Source: Symsagittifera roscoffensis (taxonomy: Eukaryota > Xenacoelomorpha > Acoela > Convolutidae). From it: 64,000 nt of DNA. Positions 1 through 11,200 of this stretch are shown piece after piece (position 1 is the stretch's first letter; every line of letters begins with the position of its first letter). The notes under the pieces were generated by a model. That model did no database searches. It was not told the DNA's origin and was given only the letters and a program-made list of their open reading frames with translations. Location of the stretch: the NCBI RefSeq assembly GCF_963678635.1, contig NC_087065.1:54216397-54280396 (forward strand), given 5' to 3'. The position numbers and the translations under genes are program-made.

Positions 1-760
1 ATTCAAGTATCGGAGCGAAAACCAACGAGAAAAAAAATAGGTCGTGAAATTCGCAAGCAAAAGTTGAAAAGGCAAATGACTAATGTTGAAAAAATTGAAT
101 ACGTTTTTCAAGACATTAGTCATTTGTTTATGATCAAAATTTTTAAAAGTCTGATGCGGGATACTCAACCATACATAAAATTTAAGTCTTTTTTATTGTG
201 GTAAGTTTATTGCGGCTGTTGAAAAATCAAAAGTTACACAGAGGCAAAGCTGCGCTTTGCAAAGAGAACACGACCAAGAACACGACCAAAAAGCAGCTCT
301 ATCAAGTGACATCAGAAAAAGTTGAAATAAGCCTCAAATTTGCAAAAACTCGAGGTTTAGCAAAAACTCGAATTAGCAAAAATCTGTGACCTAGCAAAAT
401 TGAGTCTCACGCACTAACAATTCAGCCACGGATGTCTAATCCTCAAAAACTACCCACTAACAAGGCATCTACATATGCTAATAAATAGCCAATTCGAAAC
501 AGCAAAAGTAGCATCAAACACAAAAAGATACGATTTTGCACTTAAGAAATTGCGAATCTTAAGGCCACATTATGTATAAATTAGACATTTCAAAAAATTG
601 AGTTATTGAATGTGTTGAGTTAGAAAAATTTTGTAATCGAGATTTTATTATTGTTGGTGTTTGAAGCAAATAGCTTTCTTCGGTTCACTTGATGAGTTAA
701 AAAAACATCAACTGTAAAAAATTATAACTATTCAAATGTCAAAGCACATGTTAGCAATAA
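1..760. repeat. Intronic or flanking DNA with a dispersed hairpin-repeat copy
   Basis: No gene is supported. Positions about 237-480 are a copy of a dispersed family whose hallmark is a small hairpin (here gcaaagctgcgctttgc, 244-260) followed by 'gagaacacgacc', 'agcagctctat' and 'aaataagcctc'. The same order of motifs occurs at 8252-8480 and, more diverged, at 35308 and 42685. No terminal repeats or open frame were recognised. The rest of the stretch is AT-rich and shows no structure that I can name. Confidence 0.5.
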
Positions 761-2382
761 GATGTAAAGGTGCAAATTAATATCAAAGGTGCAACTAGAG
801 GCCAGCTAAAGCTGGAAACACCTGTTTAATAATTTTTGCAATTTTTGTGTTGATGCGGAAGGACAAGGGTAATTTCAAAAACAGACCTATAGCAAACAAA
901 AGTAAATCCCAATATAAAGACTTCAAAATAATTTAATTACATGAGATACTTCAGTTTTCTTGAAAAATGAAGTGATTATAAAAGCTTGTTAGGTTAAAAG
1001 AGGCTTAAAACGTTATTCATTAGTTTTGGGCGGGTTGTTTTCGAGAGAAGCCACAAAGTTTCAAAAAACGGTCAAGAAAATCGAAAGTTTGACTTTTCCG
1101 AATGTCATAGTTTTTTGTATCAAAAAATGAACTTAAACGCTTATACAGTGGAGCTGCTTCCCACTACCACAACCCGTTCTTGACACTGAAACTAAAATCT
1201 CGGATTCGGGAAGGTAATTTTTGAGAAGTTAAAAAACTTTAAAAATATCAGAAATTCTACTTTACGAAGGGTCATAACTTTTTGTGTCAAAAAATTTGGG
1301 CCTAGCCGCTCATGCAGGAGAGCTTCTCATAACCCATTCTACCTATTGAAATCAAAATCTCATTTTTGAGGGGACAATTTTCGAGAAAATTTTGAAAAAA
1401 CGATCAAAAAAATTGACTTTACGGAGGGTCAGTACTTTTTGTGTAAAACACTTTAGGCGTAATCGTTCATGTAGCAGAGTTTTCCACATGCCATTTTTCT
1501 CATTGATACCAAAAGCTCAGATTTGGGTGGGTAGTTTATGAGAAAAATCAATAAGTTTCGAAAAACGGTCAAAAAAAAATTGTAATTCTGACTTTACTGA
1601 GGGCCATAACTTTTTGCGTGAGAAAAATTAAGCGTAACCACAAATACAGAGCACTCCCCACAACCCGTCCGTTTGATTGAAACTAAAATCTCAGATTTTG
1701 GAGGGTAGTTTTTGAGAAAATTCAAAAAAATAGAAAAAACGCTTAAAAAACCAAAAATTCGACTTTTTTAGGCCCATAATTTTTAGGGCGAAAAAATTTG
1801 GGTGTAGCCACGACCTGCTCTATCCATTGAATTCAAAATCTCAGATCTGGACGGGCATTACGAGGCCAAAGTGTGCACTTGATAGGAGCACAGTTTTGTG
1901 TCTGTATGTTCCTGGATTCCAGAGACAAGTCTTTAAACATGGTAAAACTTTGTCGGAACGATCAAAGAGAAGGAAAGAACAAAAGAAGAACAAAGGGAGC
2001 GTGCTTGTTGCGGAATCCGCTTACAATGCACAAAATGCACAGTTTGGCCTCATAATGGGTAGTTTTCGAGAAAATAATAAAAATCAAACATTTGGTTCAA
2101 AAGTTCCCCCCACACACTTTTCCGAAGGCTGTAGGAAGTGGGGCAAGGTAAAAAGAGACTAAGGGATTATTCGGGCACACAGAAGAGTGGGCGGATTTAC
2201 CATTGGTACCACTCTTTTGAAAATCGGTAAGGTAGTTTTTGAGAAAAACGGCAATTTTCCAAAGCGTCACAAAAAAAATAAATAAAAAAATCCAATCCCA
2301 ATAACATTTTCATAATAACTGTTTTTATCAAACAGGAACAAAATATCAAAATTTCTTATTGCCAATTCGACTGAGTAAATTC
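761..2382. repeat. Tandem duplication, copy 1 (about 1.62 kb), made of degenerate subrepeats
   Basis: The block starting 'gatgtaaaggtgca' at 761 recurs at 2383 with an offset of about 1622 bases and only scattered differences. Inside each copy is an older array of about eight diverged units, 150-200 bases apart. Each unit carries a variant of 'gggtagtttttgagaaaa' followed by 'aacggtcaaaaaa', 'gactttacggagggtcataac' and 'ttttgtgt'. Open frames of about 110 codons appear identically in both copies (1827, 3450), but they read through the satellite-like units and show no domain, so I do not call them genes. Confidence 0.8.
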
Positions 2383-4005
2383 GATGTAAAGGTGCAAAAA
2401 TAATATCAAAGGTGCAACTAGAGGCCAGCTAAAGCTGGAAACACCTGTTTAATAATTTTTGCAATTTTTGTGTTGATGCGGAAGGACAAGGGTAATTTCA
2501 AAAACAGACCTATAGCAAAGAAAAGTAAATCCCAATATAATGACTTCAAAATATTTTAATTACATGAGATACTTCAGTTTTCTTGAAAAATGAAGTGATT
2601 ACAAAAGCTTGCTAGGTTAAAAGAGGCTTAAAACGTTATTCATTAGTTTTGGGCGGGTTGTTTTCGAGAGAAGCCACAAAGTTTCAAAAAACGGTCAAGA
2701 AAATCGAAAGTTTGACTTTTCCGAATGTCATAATTTTTTTGTATCAAAAAATGAACTTAAACGCTTATACAGTGGAGCTGCTTCCCCTTACCACAACCCG
2801 TTCTTGACACTGAAACCAAAATCTCGGATTCGGGAAGGTAATTTTTGAGAAGTTAAAAAACTTTAAAAACATCAGAAATTCTACTTTACGAAGGGTCATA
2901 ATTTTTTGTGTCAAAAAATTTGGGCCTAGCCGCTCATGCAGGAGAGCTTATCATAACCCATTCTACCTATTGAAATCAAAATCTACTTTTTGAGGGGGCA
3001 ATTTTCGAGAAAAGTTTGAAAAAACGATCAAAAATTTTGACTTTACGGAGGGTCATTACTTTTTGTGTAAAACACTTTAGGCGTAATCGTTCATGTAGCG
3101 GAGTTTTCCACATGCCATTCTTTTCATTGATACCAAAAGCTCAGATTTGGGTGGGTAATTTTTGAGAAAAATCAATAAGTTTCGAAAAACGGTCAAAAAA
3201 AAATTGTAATTCTGACTTTACTGAGGGCCATAACTTTTTGCGTGAAAAAAATAAGCGTAACCACAAATACAGAGCACTCCCCACAACCCGTCCGTTCGAT
3301 TGAAACTAAAATCTCAGATTTTGGAGGGTAGTTTTTGAGAAAACTCAAAAAAATAGAAAAAACGCTTAAAAAACCAAAAATTCGACTTTTTTAGGCGCAT
3401 AACTTTTAGGGCGAAAAAATTTGGGTGTAGCCACGACCTGCTCTATCCGTTGAACTCAAAATCTCAGATCTGGACGGGCATTACGAGGCCAAAGTGTGCA
3501 CTTGATAGGAGCACAGTTTTGTGTCTGTATGTTCCTGGATTCCAGAGACAAGTCTTTAAACATGGTAAAACTTTGTCGGAACGATCAAAGAGAAGGAAAG
3601 AACAAAAGAAGAACAAAGGGAGCGTCCTTGTTGCGGAATCCGCTTACAATGCACAATATGCACAGTTTGGCCTCGTAATGGGTAGTTTTCGAGAAAATAA
3701 TAAAAATCAAACATTTGGTTCAAAAGTTCCCCCCCCCACACTTTTCCGAAGGCTGTAGGAAGTGGGGCAAGGTAAAAAGAGACTAAGGGATTATTCAGTC
3801 ACACAGAAGAGTGGGCGGATTTACCATTGGTACCACTCTTTTGAAAATCGATGAGGTAGTTTTTGAGAAAAACGGAAATTTTCCAAAGCGTCACAAAAAA
3901 ATAAATAAAAAATCAAATCCCAATAACATTTTCATAATAACTGTTTTTATCAAACAGGAACAAAATATCAAAATTTCTTATTGCCAATTCGATGGAGTAA
4001 ATTCG
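2383..4005. repeat. Tandem duplication, copy 2 (about 1.62 kb)
   Basis: Second copy of the block at 761-2382. Homology ends at 'gagtaaattcga' near 4005. Differences are single substitutions and small indels (for example extra A or C residues), so the duplication is fairly recent compared with the strongly diverged subrepeats inside it. Confidence 0.8.
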
Positions 4006-5120
4006 ACGCAGCAAATATTGCTGCTTTAAGCAACACTAATCGCAACTTATTCGCAACAATATTTGCGTCCTCGGTTCGAAAAACAGAAAGTTTTTGCGTC
4101 CTCGGTTCGAAAAACAGAAAAACGTACTATAACTTATTGCTTCGCAAGTGTAAACAGCTGGTATAACTGTCAAGGGCCCTAACCGACGGTTAAGACCGGT
4201 TTGGATAACTGCTGTTTGCCGATTTTTGATTTGATAGTAAGTTGCCTTACGTTTAATTCCAAGCTATCCATTGTATTTTGTTTACCTTGACAGTTTGTCC
4301 AGTTTTATGGCAAGCATATTTCGCAGCTCTCTTTTTAGAATAAATATTGAATTAAAACTATTTTCATAAGTCTAAAACTAATTAAATTAATCACTGGAAT
4401 TTGATGCAATCTGATAATTAAATACAATTCGAAATATACATTGGAGTGAAATAGAACACGAGTCGCGCAATAACAGTAATGGGATAGAATATTGCAGCAT
4501 TATAATTGCGTAATTTACCGATAGAAATTTATAGATAAAAAAGTATTATATTATATTCCTCTAAAGCAAAAAATTTGGCTAGTTTGAATGGCTCTAACAA
4601 GTCTACGAGTTTTAAAATACACCGGTGTTTTGGTTGGCAGGCAAGATATACAGTTTATCGAAAATTTCAAATAATGCCGGACTGTTTCTATTCAATCTTC
4701 GTCACTTGATCAACTTCTATTCGATCGGCGACGCTTCTTCATTTTTTACTATCTTCCAACTTGATCGTTATCAGCTATCCCATATTTTTTCCGTGGTTAG
4801 ATGAACATACGCGACCTAAAAGTGAAAATATAAAATAACTGAAAACGAACTAATACTTTGTTTAAGTTCAGGGATCGATTTGGAGAATCATGGGGGATTT
4901 GGGTAGCTACATCGGGAACTCGAACCCCTCACAACCCCAATGTATATTTATGTCGCCCACTATTTGACGAACTAACCATAAAAATTCTCCAACGAAGCCA
5001 ATATATACAATCTTTGAGGGGACAGCTGGCCTATTTTATTTGATAAAATCCTTCTAACAAAGTATCCATGAGTCTTCAGGTAATCAATTGGGCCGAACTC
5101 AAAGAGCGTGTAGGTCCTGC
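4006..5120. other. 3' flank of ALS2: short repeats and a tRNA-like stretch
   Basis: No gene is seen. A 28-base unit beginning 'tttgcgtcctcggttcg' is repeated directly twice at about 4061-4118. A relative of its flank ('atatttgcgacttaggtt') recurs near 7770, 40038 and 47415. On the minus strand, about 4985-4900 has a possible Pol III A box ('tggttagttcg') and a B-box-like 'ggttcgagttcc', suggesting a tRNA-derived SINE remnant. The 3'UTR of ALS2 should lie here, but I could not place a convincing polyadenylation signal. Confidence 0.35.
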
Positions 5121-5268
5121 TTAATCTTCGCCCATCGCTTGAAAAAAGTCAAGTTTAATTGACTTGTGACTGACCTTCACAGTCTGCAGAATAAATTCTG
5201 CCTCGGGTGTGTCGGAGAAGTTGGCAAAGTCTTCCACGAACTGAATTTCTGAACTCAAGTAGCGAACC
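5121..5268 (-). CDS. ALS2: ALS2 last traced exon: end of VPS9 region
   Basis: Acceptor TTTCGCAG precedes the exon. It encodes KVRYLSSEIQFVEDF and continues to LQTVK, matching the very C-terminal alsin helix region. Read straight on, the frame reaches TAA at 5121-5123. However, a donor-like AAG|GTCAGT sits at 5175/5174, so the true C-terminus could instead be spliced to a further exon to the left (a CAG at about 5105 would give only a few codons). The read-through end is my choice because it needs no extra exon and gives a tail of about the expected length. Confidence 0.7.
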
Positions 5269-8200
5269 CTGCGAAACAAACAAAAAACAATTCACTTGAA
5301 AGCTCTTTTGGTCCTGACTCACTCCACTGAAACGTTTTGTAAGTTTGGGGAAATTAGTGTTGCAATTACTATATGGTTTCTGACTGCCGAAAAGTTGAAA
5401 TTGCAGCAATGTAGACAACACGGATTAACTGACACAATAGAAAAACATGACATCTAAATTGAAAATCTAAGCAATCTTCAAAATATGACAAGTTTCAGGA
5501 GAGATTCAAGTAAACTTCAAAAATATCAAAGTGAAACCATCCAAATAATATTTTGAGACTAAATAAATTTCAAGGTTTACTAAAAAACCAAACGGCCGAA
5601 ATACGATATATTTCGTTCATCAAGACATCAACAACAAAAATATAATGTATCGTGAAATCAAAAATTCCTGCAGTGACTATATGACTCAAATCCATTTCCT
5701 CCTGAAAAAAAAACTACTTTTTCTCCGCTCTGAAATTTTTTCATTAGATCGTTTTGGAATCCGAATCACGACTGAAAAGACTTTAATGTGATTTGAGATA
5801 AAATTCGAGCTCCATTTGAGGTACCTAACACCTCGGTGAAAAACTCCTAGGTCAGAGTTCTTTGTTTGTTTGTTAGCCAACGGCTCGGGCTTGGCTCGTC
5901 TGCCTCCAGGTAGAATAACTTCGGGGCATTCACCAGCCGAAGCCACAGGTCTGCAGGGTGGGCAAAATTGGTGTTGGGAAAGTCAAAAACGTGTGGGTTG
6001 CATGAGAACAAGTTGGATATACAGGGGAAATGGTGGTCTAAGCAGGACAGGTGGATGTTGAAAGCTGACTGTAACCAAACCGGTGTTATGCGAGCTTTCC
6101 ACGGAATATTTTGGAATAGAATTGCAGGCTCAAATTTTGAGAGAGGGATACTTATAATTTGGGAGAGAAGGAACTAGGTTAAATGGCTACAATACTTTAG
6201 TTGTAAAATGGGTTTAAATGAATTTAAAAGAAAAGCAAACTCTTCGTCTCGATTATTAAAATCTAGGTATGAATTTTTGGTAGACACAAGATTAGATAAA
6301 AAAGAGATTACTTCTTTAAACTGACCTGAAAAAGATAGATGTTTTGAAGTGGGGAAGGAAAGTGTGGGAAAAGTTTTAGGGTGATTGGACTGGTAACTGT
6401 GGGATAAAAAACTGAGTCAAGAGTGTGGTAATTTTTAAAAATGAGCATCATTACTTCACTGTGCAGATGGGCAGTGAAACTTATGAGCCTAGAACCAGTA
6501 GAAACAGGAAGCACTTGATTTTGGTTGACCTGCGGAGACCAGTGCTAAGTTACTAGAGTCATGGGAACAAGCAAGGTGATGCGTAGTTAAGGAGGGGTCT
6601 CGTTAAGGCTTAGAAGTTTAGGAGGAAAGCTTCTTTTGCTTGACCACACAAAGTGCGAAGTTATTAGAGCCATCGGAACAGGTAAGGGGAAGCGTAGTTA
6701 AGGCGCGGTCCCATTAAGGCTTTGAAGTTTCGGAGGAAAGTTTCTTTTGTTTGATCACATAAAGTGCGAAGTTACTAGAGCCATCGGAACAGGCAAGGGG
6801 AAGCGTTTGGGAGGGGTCTCATTAAAATGCGCGGACCAGATCAACAAACCGGAAAAGCATCACCCAATTACGTAATCACATGAGATGAAGACCGAAATTT
6901 GTACATTATGACAAATTTCTCTCTCAAAACAAAATTTGAACGCAGAGGCGAAGTTGCACTTCGCATACACAAGAAAAAATTTGACCAACAACGCTACTGG
7001 AAAATAATTGAATGCGTAGAACTTTGAGTCTACAAAGTTCAACCAACCCCTCATTAAGGCTTTGAAATTCAGGAGGAAAGTTTCTTTTGTTTGACCACAT
7101 AAAGTGCGAAGTTACTAGAGACATCGGAACAGGCAAGTGGAAGCGTTTGGGAGGGGTCTCATTAAAATGCGCGGACCAGATCAACAAACCGAAAAAGCAT
7201 CACCCAATTACGTAATCATATGAGATGAAGACAGAAATTTGTACATTATGACAAATTTCTTTCTCAAAACAAAAATTGAATACAGAGGCGAAGTTGCACT
7301 TCGCATACACAAGCAAAAATTTGACCGACAACGCTAATGGAAAAATTGAATGCGTAGAACTTTGAGTCTACAAAGTTTCTTAAGTGACGCACGCCAATTA
7401 TGAGTCTACATAATTGCTAGGTGACGCAAACCAATTATGACGCAATAGCAGTACCAGTCAACTTGAAACGAAATTTACCAACTAACATGCCTCAAATTAT
7501 AAAGCGGGCGCATTTTAACTAGTATAAGAAAAAAATTATTAAAAAATCCGACCCTGCCCAGGTTTGAACCCTCTTATTTTGCTGCTGGTCTCCTTCCCTA
7601 CCTCTACGCTACAGAACCATGATACCTACTTTCAAGCTAAAGTGCAATTTGTAATATAATAGTCTGTGCTAATATCCATAGCATTGGCTGTACTTGATAG
7701 CTGGATCAAAATGAAAACTTTCAGAATGAACACGTTTTGTCGCAACAATTGCATCGCAACGATATTTGCAACTTAGGTTGGAAAAAAAGAAAGTTCATTC
7801 TATAACACAAGCTATGCTGGTGTAAACAAAAAAAAGAAATAAAAATACGCTTGCCCTGAGCATTGTAGTTTTCAATTATTTTCCCAGGTGAGCAAAAACA
7901 ATTCTATAAACCTTTAATTCCGCAATTGATATATTTACCACGGAGTTCGGTTTACTGATCTGTTAATTTACTGACACTTCGGTTTACTGAACGCACCTCA
8001 ATCATAGCATAGCAGAGTCGATAATAGTTCTGCATCAGCATCAAAAACTAAATAATTTTTGCTACTCTGAACAGATGTGAAAAAGTTTTAAATGTTTTAA
8101 ATGCCTTCTATAAATTTTCGAAACAATTGGAGCATATTCTCCTACACAAGTCATTTGTTCGATTTTTCATAACTATAGAATTGATGAGACATTATCACCC

Positions 8201-11200
8201 ACTGAAGAATATTGTTTATAAGACATAATACAGCTTCTACTTAAAAAAATTGACACAGAGGCGAAGCTGCGCTTCGCAAACGTTAGCGAGAACACGATAA
8301 AACGCAGCTCTATAAAATGCAATAAGAAAAAGTAGAAATAAGCCTCTAATTATGAGTCTCAGGCAAAAACCACTCAACCACGGACCCTTAAGAATCCCTT
8401 TACAAACACTAGCCACAAATAAAGCACAGAACAGATGCAATGAATTTTCCAATTCTACAGATCACTAAGTGAACACTTTAATGAAGACTTTATTTGCGAG
8501 TAAGGTTAGAAAAAAGTTCGTACTAATACGCTAACGCTTGCAAGCTCGCTCGCTATGAGAATGGCTTTTCAAAATAGCATGTGAGCCTTACCGTCTAACA
8601 GCATTTACTTTATACATGGAAATCAGCACAGCTTCATTTCCAGGAAAATAAATGTAGTACTTTATTACTGATAGCTTTCACAAATCTCTACAATCACACT
8701 CAATCTGATCATAGTGGGCCTCGAACTGTCAACCTATCGGTGGGAGGCGAGATAGAAATAGGTGCACTAGCCAGTTCACATGCGCTTTAACCGCAGCCCT
8801 TTTTTTTTATGTCTAACCCCCTCCCCTCTCCCTCAAACTTTTGTGACGGTACTCACTTGGCTCTGACAATGACGAATAGAAATATGGGCAGGACAGTGTC
8901 CATCATGAGACGTGTGCTCTCCTCCCCACTCAACTGACTGGCACTCTTCACCAGCTGCTCAAATGCATCACTCACACACTCCAGCTTCCTACTCGGCACC
9001 ACCGCATCACTACAACACCCACACAAATGATAACGTTAATGAGGTCGGGTCGGACTGCTAGCAGACAATCTAAACTTCATACCGGTCCACGAGCAGACAA
9101 ATAAACCTGATTGGCTGACTTTGACAGTTCAAAGATTTCATCAGCTTATTTTGTACAAATTTAGTGCAAATAAAGGAAAAAAAGTTTAGAATAAAACATT
9201 TAACAGAAAACATTTCGACCATGCCTCAGCGATTAAACGGCCATGCCCAACGGACGGACGAGAGAAGAGTTCGATCTGAAATATTTCACGAAAACATCAA
9301 TCATCGCATACGCAAGTTAAAACTATTTCCGCTGATTAGAGCATTCGTCAATTAGTTTGCTTACTTTTAATATATCTGCCCTTGAACCGGTATACAATTT
9401 CAGTTGTCAACTGCTGGCTACAAAACCAGCTAAAATTAATTTTACTGTCTATTGTTATTTAATTACTGCCAAATTGTTAGCAACCGTGAGCCTAAAATCA
9501 TACAAGGACAAAAAACATTCGATGATTTTAAGGTTAATTCAGTCATTATTCATTAGTACTAAAAAAATAAGTGACCAAAAAACAAGAAAGAACCAAAAAA
9601 CAATGTCTCCCTCCCCGAAAAATGATTTAGGGAGAAAGCGTTTACTTTAAACTATTTTTGTTCTGACCATTTGAAAAATGGGGAAGAACTTTTGTATTCG
9701 CGTGTAATAAGATGAGCACGCATACTTATAATAGCTAATTTAACCTCAAACTAAGCCATGAAAACTCAGTTTTACTCAACTAAAGTTAGTTTTTTGAGTT
9801 TTTAGCCATTTTGCAGAATTGGCATATTTTACTATTCACTATGATTGTCAAATATGCCTAAGTTTTCTTTTTTTTGTTCGCTCAGATCTTTGTATCACAC
9901 CACGCAGAAAAAAAACGAAACTAATTTGAAAAACTTTTTTTTTGTATTTTTTAGACTATGCTCGGAGCATTCTGTGCTACTTGCACAGTAACCAGCTATC
10001 CTTGTGTTACATGCATTTTATTGTTTGAGGAGCGGCAGATAGTTCAATTGGTCGATGTGGGATGACTTAGGCGAGACAGTTCACAAGGGCCAAAAAATTA
10101 ATAAATTAAGCATATTAGGCAACAAAAGTTATATTCAAAAGAAGACGAACACACAAGAAAAAGAAAAAACTCAAAAAAAAACTTCAAAATAATTTTCAAT
10201 TTTGCTCAATAACTTAAATTATTTAGGAAAACGTTTATTACCACGGAGACGCTAAATGAATTTTACCAAACCAGTTTGCATTTACTTTTCAAATTTTTTT
10301 TCAGCCTAAAAAACCTATTTTACGAAGTATATCGTCACTTTACTCCATCGCTTTAATCGCTCGAAATTATTTTAAAACTCAAAAATTCAAGCCGGTTTTT
10401 CTCGCCACTGTTTTTGAACAACTTTTTGAAATTTTCAAATGTGGTTCGAATCCCAAATGAAAACATTTTATTATGATATATAACTCCACAACAATATTCA
10501 ATTGGAAACAAGGATAGCCGGTTACTGTGCAAGTAGCACAGAATGTTCCGACCATAGTCTTTCAAAAAACTCTACGATAAAGCTTTTTTTTTCAAATTAG
10601 TTTTTCTGCGTGGGGTGATATAAAAGTCTGATGTTAAAGTATAGTTTAGGTATATTTGACATTCATAGTAAATCAAGCAAATAATACACAATTTTTTTTA
10701 AAAGAAAATTGACTAGGAAAACAAAAAATCAAAAGATTTCAAATTATTTTTTTTTTCAATTTTTTTTGCTAAAAATTTTCCAATTTTCTGAAGTTTTTAG
10801 TTCCCAGATTGGAGCTACAAATTAAGTTTCAAGTTAAGTTTTTAGGGCTTAAATTTTAAATTTCTCGTCATTAAGCTGTTGTAAGCCTGTTCGCTTGCTT
10901 TATTCGCTCGAATTAAGACGAAAAAATCAAAAATTTCAAACAGGTTTTTCTCAACTCTGGGAAAACTTTTCTAAATTATTTTATGTCGTTCGAATCGCGA
11001 CTGAAAGGGCTTTAATATGATAAATCACTCAACCTAGTCCGATTATTTGTGGTAGCTGTTTTGCGTGGAAAACGAGAAAAAACTAAAACACACCCGAATA
11101 GAAAGTTCCTCCCCATTTTCAATGGTTGGATTAAAAATTAGAGTCAGCCCACCATCTATTGGGTCGTTCGCGTTCCTAGCAGTTCAGGCTAACAATTATT

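Larger units (their letters stand above)
5269..8856. other. ALS2 intron: LINE fragment, tandem repeats, SINE-like pieces
   Basis: No host exon is needed here, since the protein is continuous across it. The stretch holds a truncated LINE copy (5861-6600), tandem repeats (6540-7385), a tRNA-like SINE (about 7545-7625), a hairpin-repeat copy (8252-8480) and a second tRNA-like stretch (about 8705-8785). The remainder (5269-5860, 7626-8250) is AT-rich with nothing recognisable except a short piece near 5755-5795 that resembles the dispersed repeat family at 10505-11135. Confidence 0.5.

Noticed and set aside
1827-3758. Two near-identical ORFs of about 102-111 codons and overlapping 60-codon frames
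   Set aside because: They run through degenerate satellite subrepeats, exist only because the block is duplicated, and show no domain or splice context.
9164-9650. Two consecutive plus-strand ORFs (63 and 97 codons)
   Set aside because: AT-rich intronic frames, no motif, no homologous duplication, antisense to ALS2.
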